A stretch of DNA of 27,657 nt from a virus. The stretch covers positions 1-27,657 of IMG/VR virus record IMGVR_UViG_3300021364_000796; one strand, given 5' to 3'. Position numbers and translations under genes: made by a program. Shown piece by piece: positions 24,583-27,657 of the stretch (positions are counted from its first letter, which is position 1; each line of letters opens with the position of its first letter). A model generated the notes under the pieces. That model was not told the origin of the DNA and ran no database searches. It worked only from the letters and a program-made list of their open reading frames with translations.

Positions 24583-24738
24583 TTAGTTATTATAAGGTAC
24601 TTTATCGTTAAACCACGCTTGTCTAGCAGAGCAACCACAAGGAATATTCAAACCTTCTGAAACTTTATCTACAATAGTTTTTATACCAGTAGCTTTAGTA
24701 AATTTCGCTATGTCGTCTCCTAGTCCTTTTGATTTCAT
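24583..24738 (-). CDS. Mini-protein with Cys-Gly-Cys motif (51 aa)
   Basis: A 51-codon frame starts MKSKGLGDDIAKF, contains NIPCGCSARQ with Cys34 and Cys36, and ends DKVPYNN. It starts in TAATG overlap with the basic protein and stops one base before the ATG at 24581. That spacing is exactly what this operon uses elsewhere and rules out the longer 121-aa reading of the downstream gene. Short proteins with a C-G-C-x-x-R-Q motif occur in many marine phages, from memory. The Cys pair might bind metal or a partner protein. No function can be assigned. Confidence 0.65.
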   Translation of the reverse strand: MKSKGLGDDIAKFTKATGIKTIVDKVSEGLNIPCGCSARQAWFNDKVPYNN

Positions 24739-25010
24739 TACCACTTAACTTTATCAGCCCAGTAAGCTGCAGACATTTTTCCTTTCTTAATATTTTTAGC
24801 GTGTCGCGCTTTGAAACTAGCGCGTTTCTTTTTCATACGCTCAGACTCACCTGCTTTAGGTTTACCTGCTGTTTTAGCACCTTGTTCACCGAATCTAATA
24901 ATTTTTTCTTTACCAGACTCACAAGCTTTTACTATATGAGATTTTTTGGGGTGGCTCGGAGTTCTCCGGGGTTTATTACACTTAAGTGTTTTTTTATCTA
25001 CCTTTGCCAT
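24738..25010 (-). CDS. Small highly basic protein of the marine-phage type
   Basis: A 90-aa protein very rich in Lys and Arg. It has a conserved-looking core, RFGEQGAKTAGKPKAGESER, and a C-terminal half with ASFKARHAKNIKKGKMSAAY followed by WADKVKW. Proteins with this ending recur in marine phage genomes, from memory, as uncharacterised proteins. The charge suggests binding to nucleic acid or a head-completion/virion role; neither is shown. Its TAA stop shares one base with the ATG of the next small gene (TAATG), indicating coupled translation. Confidence 0.65.
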   Translation of the reverse strand: MAKVDKKTLKCNKPRRTPSHPKKSHIVKACESGKEKIIRFGEQGAKTAGKPKAGESERMKKKRASFKARHAKNIKKGKMSAAYWADKVKW

Positions 25011-25011
25011 A

Positions 25012-25473
25012 TTAAATTACTCTATAAGTTGTTTTGCCATCTATACGCTCAGCCCGTAAACACCTGTTTCTATTTTGATCTTCAGAAACCCAGCTGATAT
25101 GCACCCAGTCAGGGTTTTCATCTGTACCAAACTCCCAGATCATTTGATCAAAGTTTAAGTTTTCTTTTATCCAATTAAACATTTCAGCGTTTGTAGCGTG
25201 ACCATAAGTGTCGTCAATATCAATTGCTCTACCTTGGCAATGTTGTGATCTAGAACTTCCGCCTATAGCTTTATTAAGCTCTATAGATCTAAAAAATGAA
25301 TTTACTTTTATAGGATCATTAACCCACTTACGCAACGGTTCAAATATATTTTCAGCAACACCAATCATATTACTAAGCTCGTATTCGTTGGGTTTATTTT
25401 CTAAACCAAGACGTATAGCTGTAAGACTTCTTGTAGCCTCTTTATAACTTATGTGCTTACTTATATTTTCCAT
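25012..25473 (-). CDS. Endolysin, peptidase M15-type
   Basis: A 153-aa protein with the zinc-ligand layout of M15 D-Ala-D-Ala/L-Ala-D-Glu peptidases. FFRS at 60-63 supplies the usual Arg; SQHCQGRAID at 76-85 gives His78 and Asp85 as ligands; WVHISW at 123-128 gives His125. The phrase 'IGGSSRSQH..GRAIDID' is typical of the Peptidase_M15_3 family. There is no signal peptide, so release to the cell wall would need a holin. It would cleave the peptide stems of peptidoglycan at the end of infection. It sits between the membrane/coiled-coil gene (6-nt gap) and a small basic protein (1-nt gap). Family call is confident; the exact bond cleaved is not visible. Confidence 0.88.
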   Translation of the reverse strand: MENISKHISYKEATRSLTAIRLGLENKPNEYELSNMIGVAENIFEPLRKWVNDPIKVNSFFRSIELNKAIGGSSRSQHCQGRAIDIDDTYGHATNAEMFNWIKENLNFDQMIWEFGTDENPDWVHISWVSEDQNRNRCLRAERIDGKTTYRVI

Positions 25474-25479
25474 TTAATT

Positions 25480-25812
25480 TTATTCATTCATACAAGCCTC
25501 TAGTTCTTTAACCTTAAGCTTTAGTTGATCAACATCAGTAACAACTTTTTCTTGATACTTCTCTAAATATATTAGACGCATGTTTTGTTCAGCGTCATCT
25601 GGTAATGCTCCTAGTTCTCCACGCGGCCATTTAATTCTAAACTCAGAGTTCATCTCAAGCTCAGACTCCATACGCATAAGATCTATATGCATTTGTTGTA
25701 TCTCAGCTATCAGTGTAAAATAAACTCCTGCTATTGAAAGCAAACCAGCGCAGATAGCAATTATTGTTTTTACATTGACGTTGAATTTAGTGTTTTCACT
25801 AAGTTCTGCCAT
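25480..25812 (-). CDS. Single-pass membrane protein with coiled coil, lysis-associated
   Basis: A 110-aa protein. A short polar N-terminus is followed by one membrane helix at about residues 14-36 (VKTIIAICAGLLSIAGVYFTLI). A charged, helical, coiled-coil-prone region follows (MHIDLMRMESELEM and, near the end, TDVDQLKLKVKELEACMNE), with a central KWPRGELGALPDD linker. The topology resembles Rz-type spanins and small coiled-coil phage membrane proteins. It lies 6 nt upstream of the endolysin gene. A role in lysis (spanin-like or holin accessory) is inferred from topology and position; no lipobox or second spanin partner is visible. Confidence 0.6.
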   Translation of the reverse strand: MAELSENTKFNVNVKTIIAICAGLLSIAGVYFTLIAEIQQMHIDLMRMESELEMNSEFRIKWPRGELGALPDDAEQNMRLIYLEKYQEKVVTDVDQLKLKVKELEACMNE

Positions 25813-25815
25813 TGT

Positions 25816-25974
25816 TTATTTTTTTTTAAGATCTATCCATTTAGTAACGGTATAGCCTATAGTAACTATTAACAATAATATTTTTAAACCCATTTCAAGC
25901 TCTGTAAATGTTGTTACTCCTAGTGTAGTACCGTTTATAGCGTAAATTTTTAAATCTTGTAAAGACGACATCAT
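25816..25974 (-). CDS. Small single-pass membrane protein (52 aa)
   Basis: Translation of the minus strand between the 68-aa and 110-aa genes gives a complete 52-codon frame starting MMSSLQDLKIY and ending TKWIDLKKK. It fills the gap, with 1 nt to the upstream gene and 3 nt to the downstream one. Residues 29-44 (about GLKILLLIVTIGYTVT) form one hydrophobic helix, followed by a basic tail. That would place the C-terminus in the cytoplasm by the positive-inside rule. It precedes another membrane protein and the endolysin, so an accessory holin or anti-holin role is plausible. A second in-frame ATG lies immediately after the first and either could be the start. Confidence 0.65.
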   Translation of the reverse strand: MMSSLQDLKIYAINGTTLGVTTFTELEMGLKILLLIVTIGYTVTKWIDLKKK

Positions 25975-25975
25975 C

Positions 25976-26182
25976 TTATCCTTTTGCTCTCGATGTAATA
26001 GGACCTTGTAGGTCGTAAGACTTGCAAGGGTATTTTTTAATTTGCATGCCTTTAATACCTGAGCTGCTACCTTTACCCATTGGAAAACCGCTAGTATCTA
26101 GTGGTCCGTCCCAAATATGAGATTCTCCGATCTGCCCTTCTAATACTGGCTTTTTAATGATCTTATCTATTGCGTGTTCCAT
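25976..26182 (-). CDS. Small hypothetical protein (68 aa)
   Basis: A 68-residue protein of Gly, Lys, Ser and Pro with no membrane segment. Recognisable pieces are ESHIWDGPLDTSGFPMGKG and a C-terminal YDLQGPITSRAKG. It sits 5 nt downstream of the Ala/Gly-rich gene and its stop is one base from the start of the next small gene. The tight packing supports it as a real gene. No function can be assigned. Confidence 0.6.
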   Translation of the reverse strand: MEHAIDKIIKKPVLEGQIGESHIWDGPLDTSGFPMGKGSSSGIKGMQIKKYPCKSYDLQGPITSRAKG

Positions 26183-26187
26183 AGTTT

Positions 26188-26898
26188 TTATTTTACATTG
26201 TAAGTTTTTCCATCAACTTCAAAAGTAGAAGCGCCTGATTTTTCCGCGTCAATTTTTGCTTTAATAAAAGCATTACCCTGAAGAGGTGACATACCTAAAG
26301 GTGTTTTAACAGAAGCTTGTCTTTGCAATGCAGAACCGTAAATCGTTTCAGCCATACCTCTAGTTTTATCACCAAACAAATCTTTAGCTCCACCAATTTC
26401 ATTACTAGCCATTGGAGGTTGAAAAGTTTGAGAAGCATCTATACCCACACTTGATAATTCAGGATCTACCATACCCATAGGTGATGCTGGTTCTATTTTA
26501 AATGTTTTACCAGCAAAAGGATTCGTTGGGTCCATAGCTCCACCGCTCATTGTTGCTCCTGCACCCATCACTCCACTAGCAGCCCCAGCAGCTTGCGCGG
26601 CTTGCGCAGCTTGAGTTGGATCCGCAACTGGATTTTGAGCTAATACTTGCCGTCCTAATTTACCAAACATTCCAGGCATTTGGGCTAATCTTTCGTATTT
26701 AGCTCTATCAAAATTACCGCTAGCAGCAGCTTTTCTTCCAATCGCAGCCCCTATACGAGCTACACCTCCCATGAACGTAGCCGGCGAACCAGAATCTTGA
26801 TCATGCCTAGCATTTTCTAAGTAGTGAAGTCTCGCAGACGGTTTTAAATTTTTATCGTACGCTTTTTTATAATCGTACTTCATTCCTTTTTTAGACAT
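26188..26898 (-). CDS. Ala/Gly/Met-rich protein of unknown function
   Basis: A 236-aa protein. It starts with a charged segment (KKGMKYDYKKAYDKNLKPS, ARLHYLENARHD). Then come a Gly/Ala stretch (GGVARIGAAIGRKAAASG), an Ala-Gln run near residues 95-105 and a Gly/Ala/Met-rich centre. The C-terminus is ordered and ends in TFEVDGKTYNVK, a short beta-hairpin-like motif. There is no signal peptide or clear membrane segment. Composition suggests a flexible virion or accessory protein. It begins 2 nt after the winged-helix gene stop. I do not recognise a function; a minor virion component is the likeliest guess. Confidence 0.6.
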   Translation of the reverse strand: MSKKGMKYDYKKAYDKNLKPSARLHYLENARHDQDSGSPATFMGGVARIGAAIGRKAAASGNFDRAKYERLAQMPGMFGKLGRQVLAQNPVADPTQAAQAAQAAGAASGVMGAGATMSGGAMDPTNPFAGKTFKIEPASPMGMVDPELSSVGIDASQTFQPPMASNEIGGAKDLFGDKTRGMAETIYGSALQRQASVKTPLGMSPLQGNAFIKAKIDAEKSGASTFEVDGKTYNVK

Positions 26899-26900
26899 AA

Positions 26901-27344
26901 TTATCTTTCTTTATCTTTGTTAACGTTTTTAATAGCAAACGAGTAAACTTTATCGCTGTAGCTTTTGCCTTTCATTATACTATTTCTTCTAGTGCTAGTA
27001 GGTATATCTTCTTCACCTAGCATTATTTTATATACTCTTGATATTAATTGTTTACCTTTAAACGAAACTTTATATATATTATACTTCTGTGTAGTTCTAT
27101 TATTTCTTCGCCAAAGCGTAATCCAATCATTTTGTAAAAGCTTGTTCCATCTGCGGTTATCCCAACTAAAAGAATATGTACCGTCTTGAAAATCTTTTCT
27201 AGTAAACATATCCATGCAGTCTAAATAAATTAAAAGTTCTAGCTCTGCATCGTTTAAACCATTGTTTTTACAAGCCCACTTACGTATTATACGATAGTGT
27301 TTAAGAAGATTTAAATCCCTAATGTCACTAGCATCTATTCTCAT
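26901..27344 (-). CDS. MarR-like winged-helix protein
   Basis: A 147-aa basic protein. Its order of elements fits a MarR-type winged helix: helix 1 (LLKHYRIIRKWACK), helix 2 (LNDAELELLIYLDCM), a short FTRKDF turn, a WNKLLQNDWI recognition-helix segment, a wing with YNIYKVSFKGK, then a long closing helix (QLISRVYKIMLGEE). The C-terminal tail is rich in Lys, Arg and Ser. It would bind DNA in the cytoplasm and could control the late operon it sits in, but no operator is evident. Its start overlaps the co-chaperonin stop by 4 nt, so the two are probably translated together. The fold is inferred from pattern only; no sequence signature proves DNA binding. Confidence 0.55.
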   Translation of the reverse strand: MRIDASDIRDLNLLKHYRIIRKWACKNNGLNDAELELLIYLDCMDMFTRKDFQDGTYSFSWDNRRWNKLLQNDWITLWRRNNRTTQKYNIYKVSFKGKQLISRVYKIMLGEEDIPTSTRRNSIMKGKSYSDKVYSFAIKNVNKDKER

Positions 27345-27604
27345 AGTACAACTACAACATCAATATCTCGTATAACGTAAAAAACTTCTTTATCTACTTC
27401 AAGGCGATGGCTAGCGTTTTTATCATAGAATATTGTTTGACCTTCTTCTATACCTTTAACATCATTACCGCAATGAAGTACAGTTGCTTCTTTATAACGA
27501 ATATCAACTCTTTGTTTGCCGGTTAACATAAGACCACCATCTGTTTTTTTAATGGTATCTTCTTTTTTCTTTTTTATTACTATATTTCTACCTATTGCTT
27601 TCAT
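27341..27604 (-). CDS. GroES-like co-chaperonin
   Basis: An 87-aa protein, close to the ~95 aa of bacterial GroES. It shows the family pattern: an N-terminal strand (IGRNIVIKKK), a loop with GGLMLTG at residues 23-29, a central strand (EATVLHCGND), EEGQTIFYD at about 53-61 and a C-terminal VIRDIDVVVVL strand. The loop matches the GroES mobile loop (GGIVLTG), whose hydrophobic triplet docks onto GroEL; here the triplet is LML. Phage-encoded co-chaperonins such as T4 gp31 are known to cap host GroEL so that the capsid protein can fold. The gene lies upstream of the capsid genes on the same strand and overlaps the next gene by 4 nt (ATGA). I infer the same role here. The fold assignment is fairly secure; action on capsid protein is inference. 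Confidence 0.82.
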   Translation of the reverse strand: MKAIGRNIVIKKKKEDTIKKTDGGLMLTGKQRVDIRYKEATVLHCGNDVKGIEEGQTIFYDKNASHRLEVDKEVFYVIRDIDVVVVL

Positions 27605-27656
27605 CTCCTACTCTTAAGTTATTGATTACACAATCTGTAGAAAGTATAGTGGTAGC
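27588..27656 (-). CDS. C-terminal end of an upstream gene (partial)
   Basis: Reading in from the right edge, one frame stays open for 22 codons and ends with TAG inside the start of the co-chaperonin gene, ending in LRVGDESNR. This would be a 17-nt overlap. A second frame gives a 12-residue end (...YRLCNQ) stopping at 27619, with a 14-nt gap to the next start. Neither is recognisable and too little is present to choose firmly. Gene density makes it very likely that one of the two is the real 3' end of a gene that lies mostly outside the window. Confidence 0.35.
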   Translation of the reverse strand, partial: ATTILSTDCVINNLRVGDESNR

Positions 27657-27657
27657 C

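Noticed and set aside
24582-24638. Longer start for the HExxH protein at 24638
   Set aside because: The extra 19 residues overlap the 51-aa gene, and the inner ATG at 24581 sits one base after that gene's stop, as is usual in this operon.
24729-25097. Plus-strand reading frame of 122 aa, seemingly hydrophobic
   Set aside because: It is antisense to the basic-protein gene; the Phe/Ser/Cys-rich content is the expected complement of Lys/Glu-rich codons.
1-27657. tRNA genes, CRISPR arrays, integrase, att sites, insertion sequences or defence systems
   Set aside because: I looked on both strands and found no cloverleaf, repeat array, recombinase or transposase; the window is a plain late structural operon.

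Overview
This window is a 27.6-kb piece of a tailed double-stranded DNA phage genome. All genes lie on the minus strand, so transcription runs from high to low coordinates. It carries co-chaperonin, lysis, packaging, capsid, connector, tail and internal-virion genes. I see no tape-measure, sheath or contractile-tail gene. I do see a large hub/nozzle-type tail protein that follows connector proteins, so a short-tailed (podovirus-like) particle is the best reading. The gene families look like those of uncultured marine phages and broadly resemble the crAss-like layout: large terminase, ~800-aa portal, ~490-aa capsid protein, stacked connector proteins, ~1,400-1,500-aa tail 'muzzle', then cargo-type proteins. 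The window does not prove membership of that group. The DNA is AT-rich. Almost every start codon is preceded by an A/T-rich leader with no Shine-Dalgarno sequence, which is typical of Bacteroidota, so a marine flavobacterium-like host is my inference.

Layout in transcription order. (1) 27657-26901: tail end of an upstream gene, a GroES-like co-chaperonin with an intact GroEL-binding loop, and a MarR-like winged-helix protein. (2) 26898-23436: accessory and lysis block. It holds an Ala/Gly-rich protein, small proteins, a 52-aa one-helix membrane protein, a membrane/coiled-coil protein, an M15 peptidase endolysin, a basic protein, a Cys-Gly-Cys mini-protein, an HExxH metallopeptidase-like protein and a GTA-type holin. 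(3) 23401-19855: coiled-coil protein, conserved small protein, a second and larger GroES-like protein, a probable small terminase and the large terminase. (4) 19854-14735: portal, acidic scaffold, major capsid protein. (5) 14654-10516: a conserved 256-aa protein flanked by two RNA hairpins, then a tandemly duplicated two-gene connector cassette (A-B-A'-B'). (6) 10509-4145: 1499-aa and 480-aa tail proteins and a GNAT-like protein. (7) 4142-1: an S74-chaperone-bearing virion protein, a 527-aa probable internal virion protein, and the N-terminal 492 residues of a larger protein that runs off the left edge.

The genes are packed almost end to end. Many overlap by 1-4 nt or are separated by only a few bases, so the whole window reads as one long late operon. 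The only gaps over 50 nt lie either side of the 256-aa gene, and each contains a hairpin. No stretch of 300 bases lacks a gene. I see no tRNA, CRISPR array, insertion sequence or integrase.

The most notable features are the duplicated connector cassette, whose second copy gained a tail-fibre-like N-terminal domain; two separate GroES-fold proteins placed ahead of the capsid genes; an HExxH protein inside the lysis block; a minimal S74 chaperone domain on a probable internal virion protein; and a lysine-displaced Walker A in the terminase.
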